A stretch of DNA of 64,000 nt from Plectosphaerella cucumerina (taxonomy: Eukaryota > Ascomycota > Sordariomycetes > Glomerellales > Plectosphaerellaceae), in assembly GCA_020746995.1 (NCBI GenBank), contig JAGPXD010000002.1, positions 5,828,001 to 5,892,000 of the forward strand, written 5' to 3'. The notes beneath the pieces are model-generated. The model ran no database searches. It was not told the DNA's origin and saw only the letters and a program-made list of their open reading frames with translations. Both the position numbers and the translations under genes were made by a program. Shown piece after piece: positions 51,466-60,900 of this stretch; position 1 is the stretch's first letter; each line of letters opens with the position of its first letter.

Positions 51466-53133
51466 ATGCGTCTGCATTTCCTCACGCTGGCGGCGTCTCT
51501 GCCCCTCGTCCTCGCCGGTGTCAACTACAAGCTCGTCGCGAAGCCCGAGTGCAATGAGACCATCTCAGGCGGCTTCAGACACCCCGGCATCTTCCACACG
51601 TGCGAAGACCTCGTCCGGATGCAGACAAAGGTCTGGGCCGGCGAGGAGCCATGGACAACAGCCTTCGGCCGCGCCTTCAACCAGTCCCTCGTCGGCTTGG
51701 ATGTGCCCAACGTCGGAGCCTACCATATCCGTGGGCCCCTGCCGGCACTCCCCTTTGGCGAGGACGCCTGGTCATCGAATTTTACTGTTGATGCCCAGTA
51801 CGCATACCTCAACACCGTCGCATACTTTGTCACCGGCCACCCCTTCCACCGCCAGCGCGCCCTACATGCTGTGCGCCGGTGGCTGACCACCCTCGATCTT
51901 CTGGAGGAGTATATCCGCGGCGGTGCTGGCCTGCGCTACCTCACCGCCGCCTGCGAGATCCTCCGCTCGACAAAGTCCTCCGTCTGGACTGATGCCGACA
52001 CTAAGCTCTATCACGATTTCGCCGCCCGCGTGCGCGCAAACTGGGACAGTACCAACGGCATGGCCCGGCCAGACCTCTTCTTCAACCAGGGCGCTTACGC
52101 CAACGGCGGCGCCATGGCCATGGCCGTCTTTATCGAGGATGCAGATCTCTTCCGACAGATGGTTTTCCAAGCCACTGTCGGCGCGAATCCGCTTCCGCAC
52201 ATCGACTACTCCATCCGCCGCATGATCTCCAACGACTCGAAGGCGTACGGCCAGATCACAGAGATGGGACGCGACCAGGTCCACCCCGCCGGCACCCTCA
52301 AGATCTTCGCCGATATGGCCTACACCGCGGACATCCAGGGCGATCTGGAAGGACGCATCGAGTATGTCGACATGTTCTCCTTTGACGACTACCGCCTTCT
52401 CGCTGGCTTTGAGTACTTTGCTCGCTACAACCTCGGCCACGACGTCCCTTGGCAAGAGCGTTGGATCAATGAACCCGCCGGAAAGATCTACGATCGCGTC
52501 GCCAACACCTCGGACCGCGGCATGCCGTTCCGAACCATGCAACATCCCACTGATTCGGGCGCGCTGTGGTCCCCGACGGCTGCATACTACCGCTTCCGCG
52601 AGCTGGTGCCCGATCGTCTGCGATACCTGACGACTTATATCGAGACACAGACCCTCGGCCTCGACACCCTCATCTACGCCAAGGAGGGCAACTTTGAAGA
52701 CCTCAACTTCTCGCGAGACGCGGGCTACGGCGCTGCTTACCTGGACGTCATCTCGGGTGAGGCGTCAAGGCGCCTTTCGGAGGACGGGGAGACTGTCGAG
52801 GGGCGGGCGAGGAACGGCACGGCGCCGGACATTGCCGTCATCGAGAGCAACGCCACTCTCGCGTACCCGCTATTCTGGAACGTGCTGCAGAAGCCCGTCA
52901 TCCGCCTTGAGGCGCTGTCTGCTAATGGCGTGGACCTTGTTGTCAGGAACATGTCGGCCGTCGTGGCTGAGTACCGCGTGCCGGCTGGTGAGAAGTTCGA
53001 GACGGTCTTTGTCAACACGACGCTCGGTGCCTCGTCCGGTAGGCAATTCCTGTATCTGGATGTGTCGGGTCAAGTAGATATTGCGAGGTTTGGCTTGGTT
53101 GGAGCCGATGAGGTGGAGGTGCCGTTTGAGTGA
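51466..53133 (+). CDS. Secreted alginate-lyase-fold protein (chondroitin AC/alginate lyase superfamily), 555 aa
   Basis: A single exon with a signal peptide (RLHFLTLAASLPLVLAG). The first 370 residues are helical with features of the (alpha/alpha) toroid lyases: HPGIFHTCEDLVRMQ near the start, AYLNTVAYFVTGHPFHRQRALHAVRRW, LRYLTAACEILR, NQGAYANGGAMAMAVF and EMGRDQVHPAGTLKIFADMA. The Asn, His, Arg and Tyr residues in these blocks are candidates for catalysis. The C-terminal 130 residues are beta-rich. Many N-glycosylation sequons (NET, NQS, NFT, NGT, NAT, NMS, NTT) support secretion. Such enzymes cleave uronic-acid polymers by beta-elimination, but the actual polymer (alginate, glucuronan or other) cannot be named. 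It is head-to-tail with the polygalacturonase and ends 93 bp from the convergent carboxypeptidase. Confidence 0.82.
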   Translation: MRLHFLTLAASLPLVLAGVNYKLVAKPECNETISGGFRHPGIFHTCEDLVRMQTKVWAGEEPWTTAFGRAFNQSLVGLDVPNVGAYHIRGPLPALPFGEDAWSSNFTVDAQYAYLNTVAYFVTGHPFHRQRALHAVRRWLTTLDLLEEYIRGGAGLRYLTAACEILRSTKSSVWTDADTKLYHDFAARVRANWDSTNGMARPDLFFNQGAYANGGAMAMAVFIEDADLFRQMVFQATVGANPLPHIDYSIRRMISNDSKAYGQITEMGRDQVHPAGTLKIFADMAYTADIQGDLEGRIEYVDMFSFDDYRLLAGFEYFARYNLGHDVPWQERWINEPAGKIYDRVANTSDRGMPFRTMQHPTDSGALWSPTAAYYRFRELVPDRLRYLTTYIETQTLGLDTLIYAKEGNFEDLNFSRDAGYGAAYLDVISGEASRRLSEDGETVEGRARNGTAPDIAVIESNATLAYPLFWNVLQKPVIRLEALSANGVDLVVRNMSAVVAEYRVPAGEKFETVFVNTTLGASSGRQFLYLDVSGQVDIARFGLVGADEVEVPFE

Positions 53134-53226
53134 GAACGGAACCCCTAGGTTTGGTTCACTCATCCAGATATGGGGATAAATAGACAGATCATTATGAAGG
53201 AAGTAGCTTCGAGTCGTCCCACAACA

Positions 53227-55076
53227 CTAGACTCTCCTCGTGGAGTTACATCCCCCCTTCTGCGTCGTGAATGGCTCATCAACTCCCAAATCCGCCACGC
53301 GTCCCAGCAACGCCTCCAAAATACGATATCCAGACCCAGCCGAGTACCCCGGCAACTCATGACCAGCTAGCTGCACCTCATAGTACGTCAAGCCACGCTC
53401 GCGGCCCCACTGTCCCACGATTCCAGACTCACTCAGCCGGCCGCCGTTGTACTCCTTGTGGAAGGGAACGAGGAAAGCTTTGTCCTGGGGATAGCTCTGG
53501 AAGCCCTGGAGGCCGTGCCACGTGGCGTTCTGCAGGGCGAAGAGGGTGCCGTTGGGCGGGAGGATGTAGTCGAGGCGACCAACGCCAATGAAAGTATTGT
53601 TCGTGTGCTCAATGACGCGACGGAGGACGTCGGTCTGCGCAGGCGCAAGGGAGGTGTCGCTTGAGTTGGAGTTTGGATCGCCCTGCCCAAAGACGTTGTT
53701 GCGCGTGCACTGTGCCCAGTTGGTGCGGGGGGCATTGATTGCGTCTTGGACGTCGGTGCGGTTGAAGTAGACCTGGGCGCCGGGGGGAGAGAAGTCGCCC
53801 TGGGGATGTCAGGAGGGGTGAATAAGCTTGCTTGCTGAGAGGGGACATACCTGATTGACTATGCCGAGCTGGGAGTAGGTGAATGGGCAGGTCTATAAAG
53901 TCAGCATTCCTCATCGTTTGGCGAAGGGGGGGGGGGGGGGGGGGGGGGGGGGCACTTACATCGGTTATGTGGTAGATGTTGAAGCACGGATTGACTTCAA
54001 GGGCGGCAGCATACGCGTAGTCAAACATGTCGCAGGTGTAGTTTCCCGACTCATCAAGGTACGGATCCGGGAGAACAGGGAATGGACCCTCGGGCGGCGG
54101 GAATGTGCCGTACGTTTCGAGGTAGGTCGAATAGTTGCAGTACTCGTGCGTCCAGCGGAGGGCGTCCATGTACGTCTCGTTGATGTAGAAGAGGTTCTGC
54201 CAGTACTCGATGAAGGGGAGAATGACAGCCTGCTGCTGCAGAGTCGAGTCGCCGATGAGGGGATCGTTGATGGCGACGCCGCCGAGCTTGAAGTAGTCAT
54301 CGTCATCGGCCGCGATGAAGGCGTCGGCGATGTAGGGGACGTAAAAGCCGGCGTAGGACTCGCCCGTGATGTAAGTCGTGGCGCCTTTGAGGTCGAAGGT
54401 GGTGATGAAGTTGCGCCAAAAGCCAGTGAACTGTTGGGCGAGCTCGACTTCATTGGTGATGTTGGGGGTGCCCTGGCTGAAGCCGACGCCGACGGGCTGC
54501 TCGATCCAGATGACGTTTGTACTGGGCTGTCAGTGGGTGAATATGTGTGCCGAGTGGTCATACTCACAGATTCGTCCAGCTGTACGAGTTTGGCGTGGGA
54601 GCGAGGGTGCCCTGCTGCCACAGGAAGGGGCCGTTCTCAGTGAGCATGCCACTGAGTGAGCTACATCCTGGACCTCCGTTGAGCCTGCGAGATGTCAGTC
54701 ACCGCTCTAGGTTTTGCAGAGGTGCGCCCTACCAGATGACTACTTCGTCCCCGGCATGAGGGTTCGTCGAGGGGAAGAACCAGAAGAAGAGCTGCCTCTC
54801 CTCGTCCTCGGCCTGGGAGATGGGCAGTAGGCCGGCGTAAGACTCGCCAATGTCGAACGGTACGTCCGGGATGCCGGTGCCGTTGACTATGAACTTGCTG
54901 GTGCTCTCCGTGAGGAAGCGCGATGCCTCCCTCTTCTCCAGGGAGATGTCCGGCATGGCCGGGTATCGGATCTGGTCATGACGGCGGGGGCGTTCGCGGG
55001 AGAATGCGTTGATGGCTCCTTTGTTGAAGGCGGCCTGGGCCACGACCCCAAAGGTCAAAAGAAGGCTGAGATGCAT
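53227..55076 (-). CDS. Secreted serine carboxypeptidase, peptidase family S10, 545 aa
   Basis: Five exons: 55076-54733, 54684-54568, 54521-53960, 53892-53851 and 53799-53227. All junctions keep frame. Exon 4 is only 14 codons (TCPFTYSQLGIVNQ). The leader is HLSLLLTFGVVAQA. S10 landmarks are intact: LNGGPGCSSL (substrate Asn/Gly loop, rebuilt across intron 1), WIEQPVGVGFS, nucleophile GESYAG with Ser near residue 209, Asp in VGRLDYILPPNG and His in LAGHELPGY. The enzyme removes C-terminal residues from peptides at acid pH in the vacuole or, with this leader and several N-glycosylation sites, outside the cell. The third intron (53959-53893) contains a run of 27 C on the coding strand beginning seven bases after the exon. 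Confidence 0.93.
53926..53952. repeat. G27 homopolymer inside a carboxypeptidase intron
   Basis: Twenty-seven consecutive G on the plus strand, from 53926 to 53952. On the coding strand this is C27 starting right after the donor GTAAGTG, and it makes up 40 percent of the 67-nt intron. Confidence 0.95.
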
Positions 55077-55859
55077 CTTGAACGGGGAAGAAGCCTGTAA
55101 GTCGATGAACCCAATATCAGTCGAGGGTAGGACGCCAAGGCCGTACTTATACTCGAAGAATGCCGTGATCCTCCCCGCCAAACCCGCCATGACATTACTC
55201 GGTCCTCACGTCATCGCCGCCCTCAGCATTGCGTATTACATTCGGATGGCGGCACGGCCGATGGACGGCTGCGCGCGCAATGGCTCCCTGGTCGGTGTGA
55301 TCCGGGGAGCCAAACGGATGTCAAGATCGCCAATGTCGACGATGGCTTGGCGGCAATGTCGGCACCCGATGGTCGGTGAAGGGGGCGATCGCGCTTCGCA
55401 GCTGCCCTTTGCGGTGTAGCGTTGGAAAGTTGGTGCGAGGGGCGGGAGGGGGTAAGCCGGGATGGCTGCAGGCGAGATGCGGGTGAGCCGGCGCGGAGGG
55501 AGGCGAAAGATCCGAGTGATTGCCGGCGAGTCGTGCTGACGGCGCCGGCAGTGGCGGGGTCCGTCCTTTCGGCCGAGATCAAGGTTGGCGTCGCTCTTGT
55601 TAGGAGAAGACGGACTGGCACGTGGAGGTGTCAATGCTGGTGGCGCTCGTGGTTCCAGGAACGGTCGGCGATGGTCAGAGGTTGTTCTCACCATGCTCCA
55701 TGGGGTTGCCTCAGGCGGTAGTAACGAGCATCCTGATGCGGTCGAGGAGCGGGTCGTCGCTCGGCTGATACGAAGTGTGGTCTGTAATTTCATGACGCAT
55801 CTAAAATAAGGAGATTTGACAGCGGGGTCTTCTATCGCGTGGACTACACATGCATGATC
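55077..55859. other. Intergenic, promoter of the carboxypeptidase gene
   Basis: GC-rich around 55250-55560, with overlapping open frames on both strands that do not look like protein. No gene is supported. Confidence 0.5.
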
Positions 55860-56883
55860 TTACGCCTCACCCTCCAGTCGCTCCACCGCGTCAAACATAC
55901 CTCTCACCTCATCCCGACACCGCGCCCTGTTCTCCTCCTGCAGGTCAAACGTCTCCTGGAGGCGGTCGACCATGAAGGGAAGCAGCGGAGCGCGCTTTGC
56001 CTTGCGGTAGTCGTATACGACAATGTCCTCGGTGCACCGCGCCGCAAGCCTCCGGTGAGCGTCTGAGAGGATCATGACGTCGAAGTAGAGGGCATCGGAC
56101 GTGGCGTCGGGGCGCTTTGTCAGTCTATGCAAAACAGTGACTCGGTCAGGATATGTGATGGGCTGGATTGACAAGGTCAGCACAAAGTGTTCGCGAATGG
56201 GCCAGTATCTGAGGGCCACCTACCAGCTTGTACTCGGTCTTGATGCTGCGCATGATCAGACCAATAGCCCGGGGACTCATCAGTTCGGCCCATTGCTGGC
56301 GATGTTCGGGAGAGGCGGCCTCGGTGAACTTGCGCACCCACTCGACGCGGGCGGATTCGGCATATTTGTTGTAGATGACATTGTTGACGTGGCCTGCTGG
56401 TCAGCTTGATATGGGAGACTGGTTCCTCATGTGCTTACCCTGGACAAGTCAGCAAGTGATCAGAACCAGAGATGGGGAGTACTTACCATGCTATCCTATT
56501 GTTTGGGCAAAGGGGTTAGAAGTCTGCCTTCATACCGCTGCCGACAAACTCACCATGTCCCCCCATGCCACGGCATGGCTGTTGAGCCCCCTCCACCTCG
56601 GCGACGTCAGGAACCCATCAGAGCCAGCGAGCAGGTCCAGCCACCGACTGTCAATTTCCCGCTGCAGCCGCTCGACCTCGGCCTCGCTCGCTGGTGACAG
56701 CTTCGTGCCCGACACCTGCTTCAGGCGTGTCTGGAGGTCTGTCAGCCAGCGAGGGCTAAGAGCCGCGGCAATCTCGGCATTTGGCGGTGCGGTTGACGCG
56801 AATGACCTGCGGCCGGTCACGAGCTGGGACCGATTGCCAAGGGGCATTCGGCAGGCCCGAGAAATAAATTGCCTAGAGTTCAT
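55860..56883 (-). CDS. Mitochondrial hot-dog-fold thioesterase-like protein, 270 aa, with 9-nt and 1-nt exons
   Basis: Exons: 56883-56554, 56495-56487 (9 nt, DSM), 56439 (1 nt), 56393-56224 and 56162-55860. Introns are 58, 47, 45 and 61 nt, all GT-AG. The single-base exon is required to pass in frame from WGDM-DSM to GHVNNVIYNKYAESARVEW, the hallmark of the 4-hydroxybenzoyl-CoA thioesterase-like hot-dog fold; without it the frame is wrong. The N-terminus is Arg/Ser-rich and amphipathic (SRQFISRACRMPLGNRS...GRRSFAST), so it is probably mitochondrial. The last exon holds the second half of the fold (PDRVTVLHRL...FDVMILSDAHRRLAARC). The enzyme class hydrolyses acyl-CoA thioesters; the substrate is unknown. 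Minus strand, upstream of the ATL gene's 3' end. Confidence 0.85.
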
Positions 56884-57109
56884 CCTTCAATTGATATTGA
56901 TATGCTTGAGGGATGAATTGAAGCGCGGCGATGTCGGGAGAAGAAGAAGACGGCAGAGTGTCGTCACAACGGCTTCCCTCGGCATTGTGGTCATGATGAG
57001 TAATCCGGCAAAGTTGTCGCCCGCCCTTCAGTGCGGGCAGCCACTATAGCTGACTCGCTGGCGTCCCTGTCCGTCGTCTTCGTGCCTGCGTCGGATTGTC
57101 TGGTGGACA

Positions 57110-57610
57110 TCATTCCTGGGCTTCCTCTCCCCCAGCTTCAGAGGGGAGGACGTCGGGAAACCAGCCATAGACACTGAAGTCGACAGATAGCTCGCCGAGG
57201 GCCGACCTGGTGACTTCGACGTCCTCCGCTCTCAGTGCATCGGCCTGGTTCTGGGTGCCTTCGGGAGTCGACCTGGGCGAGTGAGCACAGCGTCAGGGCC
57301 GCTGATGGCGGTGCCTTACCTTGGCGAGATCATGCCCTTTGAGTTGATGACCCGCTGCCATGGGACGTTGGAGTTGTTGTAGGGCGCGTCAGGATCCGCC
57401 GGCAGATGCTTCAGACACACGCCGACTTGGCGCGGCCGCTGTGCTGTAGCAGCGTGTTAGCTTTGGCTGATGGCAGGGTGCCTGGGGCGACGTACGGGTT
57501 CCGACGAGCAGGGCGATGTGGCCGTAGCTCGTGACTTTGCCGTGAGGAACCTCTTGCACGGCTTGGTAGACGGCGTGGAAGAAGGCCTGCGCTTCGTCGG
57601 AGCGGGCCAT
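57110..57610 (-). CDS. atl1: Alkyltransferase-like DNA repair protein (ATL), 133 aa
   Basis: Exons are 57610-57496, 57443-57320 and 57272-57110. The introns (57495-57444, GTACGT...CTACAG; 57319-57273, GTAAGG...GCCCAG) split codons that rejoin cleanly. The protein is just the DNA-binding domain of O6-methylguanine methyltransferase: FFHAVYQAVQEVPHGKVTSYGHIALLVGTPQRPRQVG is the helix-turn-helix part (split here for length, with the Arg finger in PRQVG). The active-site PCHR motif is replaced by PWQRVINSKG, i.e. Trp instead of the alkyl-accepting Cys. That is the defining mark of ATL proteins, which bind O6-alkylguanine without reversing it and hand the lesion to nucleotide excision repair, as S. 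pombe Atl1 does. The length matches the family. Confidence 0.92.
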
Positions 57611-57954
57611 TCTGTCGAAGCGAGGGTGTGGACGGATCGGGGTCGAGAGACAGGAGTGACGTGGTAGGTAGGTAGTCGAGGCGATGCAGTGGTGATGGTC
57701 GACGGGAGGAGGTCATCTCAGGTGGGTTAGAGGCTGGAGCACTAACAATTTCCACTGAGTTGGCGATGTTCAGTGCACGTGCAGCAAAATATCCCTTGAA
57801 AGAATCCAAACCAACCCCCAATCGAACCAACTCCACAACCACACCACTCGTCACCTTTCCGCCTCTTCCTCTTCACCACGACCATTCATCAGAATCAATC
57901 ATAATCCATCGCGGCTCGATTCTTCCATTTGTACGAAATTGATTCCTGTCTACC
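57611..57954. other. Intergenic between ATL and NACHT-ankyrin genes
   Basis: The promoter of the ATL gene and the 3' end of the ankyrin gene, both on the minus strand. GTAGGTAGGTAG occurs at 57663-57674. No gene is seen. Confidence 0.5.
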
Positions 57955-60900
57955 TCACCTCACAAGTTCCAGCAGTTCCTCCCTGCCCTTGGACGCAGCA
58001 ACATCCAGCGGCGTCCGGTGCTGCTCATCCTCAGCATCGAGATCAACCCCGCGACTCATCAGAAAACGAAACCAACGCACCCTCCTTGTCGCCTGCGCAT
58101 CAAAGTCACCCATCTGCGCGTCGCCTCCTGCCACGATGTGCAGCAGCGTCGCCCCCTTCGAGTCTGTCACCGTCCAGTTGACGCCCTGAGCCTCGAGGAA
58201 ATCACAAATCACCTCCTCGCGCTCGGCCGCCTTTGAATCCGAATCGGTTGTCTTTCGGCCCGACCTCACCTCGTCTGCATCCTTTGCCCATTCCTCGGAC
58301 CTCTCAAACAGCCCGAATACAGGTGTTTTGCCCTGCGAATTCCTGGCATTGATGTCCAGCCCCATCTCAAGAAGCCGCTGCAGCATATCGGCCCCTTCGT
58401 CTGCCTCGTCCGTGGCGTCAACGGTCCTCCTGCGGTCAGACTTGACCCTGATTTGCACATCGCCTTTGGGCCCAACGACCCATTCTTGACGGAATAACAG
58501 ATGCAGAAGCCCGTCTCCCGTCGAGCCAACATGAGCCTTGACGTCTGCGCCGGCCTTGATCAGCGCGTGAGCGTTTTCCAGATTCGCGCTCTGGCCCAGA
58601 GCCAAGTGCAGAGGCGTTTCGCCCTGGTCGTTGACGGCCAAGACCAACCCAGGGGCAGCAGCAACGACGCGGGCAATGTCGGCTGCCCTGCTTTCAGTTA
58701 TGCCACGACGTGACCGCCTACCCCCGGCGACGAGATGATGCAGCACCGTCATCTGCATCGCATCTCTGGCGAGGATATCTGCTCCGGTATCGATCAGCAA
58801 CTGGACGAGAGATCTGCCGTCGTCCTTCGCATCGGTACCCCTCCTGGCGGCCGCCACATGGAGCACCGTCATGCCCCTGTCGTCGCGTCGCGCCAAGTCC
58901 ATCTTCGGACATTGGAGCATCATGCTCAGAAGTCGCCCTCTGCCCTCGAGGACGCCCTTGGGCCAGCGATACCGATCCACAATCTGATGCGTCAACGACG
59001 TCCGTCCATACCATGCCGAAGGGTCAGCTCCGTGGTCCAACAAGAGCCTGAACATCCTTTCCGACTCAGTCTTGTCGCCAATCGCATTGATGAACACCAA
59101 TTCGAGGGGTAGTACGAGTGCGGCTTCCATCTGTCGACGGCCTCGGCGTCTGGCCCCTCAGGGACCACCCGAGCATTGGCATCCGCGCCACCGGCAAGCG
59201 CCTTTGCCAACTGGGCCACATCTCGCAGCTTGATCGTGTCCGCTATGGCCGATGGGGTGACAGTCTTCCTATAGCGGAGAAGCAGCTGGTATACCTCCAG
59301 ATTGTCCTCGACCATAGACAGGCAGCTTCTGCCCCGGTCATCCACGGCGTTCGGGTCGGCCCCGGCCTGCAGGAGTATCTCGACCGCTCGGAGGCTGAAG
59401 TGCGCACCCTTGATTGACTCCAGTGCAAGAGCAAGCGGTGTCATACCTCTCTCAGTCCTAGCCTCCGTGTCTCCGCCCATGCCCAAGAGGTATGGGAGCG
59501 CCTCTTCCACCTGCCACCACCGCCCGCCGCGGGCCAGCACGTGCAGCGCTGTCGAGCCTTTGGGCATATTTCTGAGCCCAGACTCGAATGTCATCTCTGA
59601 CTGGATGCTGGTGTTGATGCAAGCAGGGTCTGCCTCCGCAAGGAGCCGAACCACGTTCAGGTTCCACGCCGGCTGTGCGCACGCCACCAGCAGCAAAAGG
59701 CTCGGTTGCTGGTCATCGTCCGACAAGCTCGGCCTGCTGGGGCGACGCTCGAAGATGTTGCCGAGCATCTTGGAGAAGCCACTCTTGACAAGCTGCTGTA
59801 GGACCTCACCAGTGGAAGACCCCTCAGCAACGGCCTCTGTTGCCAGCGAGTAGCGACGAGTAGACATGAGGGTCATGATATGGGATTCCCCTTGCTTCGC
59901 CTCTTGGCTGACTCTCAGGCTGGCGGATGTCTCTTTGTCGAGTTTGTACGGCTCCTTGAAGCCCAGGCTTCTCCGTGCGCGCAGGAGACACTCGGTCGCA
60001 TGATCAAATCCATTCGTCACCGCCGATGCGATAGCTTCATCTAGGTGCCGGTCACTGCAGCCATGCAACACTAGCAGGTCCGCAATCTCGTCCAGCCGCT
60101 CCTGGGAAAAAGGGAAACGGCGACCAGACGATGAGTCCTGAAGGTCGAGTCTCCCCCGCAATGTGTCTGATATCAAGACACCTCCTGCGTCGGACTCTGT
60201 GTCGACATCGCATCTTCCCGGTGTGCTGTGTCGCCCGATCGCCGTTGTCTCCTCATCTTGCAGAGCCACACAGGCCTCCCAAGGGGAGCCGACGTACGAG
60301 CTTGCGTCAATCGAAGCTCCGGCCTCCAACAGCATCTGCACCACTTCCGGGTGCCCCGAGGCGCATGCATACCACACAGCCGACCGGCCGAGGCAGTCTT
60401 TCAGATCGATGACACCCCCGAGAACCCCTTCACTCCCCATCCAGGCCAACAGCAAGCCCGCAGTGTTTGTCTGCCTCGAACGGGCTGCCAGGTGAAGCAC
60501 CGTCAGACCCTCAGCTGTCTGCCTCGCAGGATCAGCACCCTCTTCCAGCAGCCGTCGGGTGAGGTACTCGGAAAAGGTCGACGCGATATGCAGCGGTGTG
60601 ACGCCGTCCCTGTCGGCTCGGTTGACATCGATCCTTGTTCCATCGTCCAAGCGGATGAAATGGTCGAAGAAGCACCCCTGATCGTCGTTTGACCGCCGCC
60701 CATCGCCGTATGTGGTGCTGCATGGGGCAAAAGGGCATGGGTGGTACCTGGCGACGATATGGATCGGAAAGATACCCTCGTTATTTGCCGTCTCGCGGTC
60801 GACGCCCAAGTCAGCAAGCCCAGAGATGTACTCGGGCTTTGGAATAGCTCTGGCAAGAGTGGGGCCGCACATGTGCCAGATCGTGTTCCCCTTGTTGTCG

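Noticed and set aside
59095..59195. An intron bridging the frame break of the NACHT-ankyrin gene (acceptor GACAG before ATGGAAG)
   Set aside because: Available donors give 38-61 nt introns that would delete part of an ankyrin repeat and lack a branch site; a one-base deletion is simpler.
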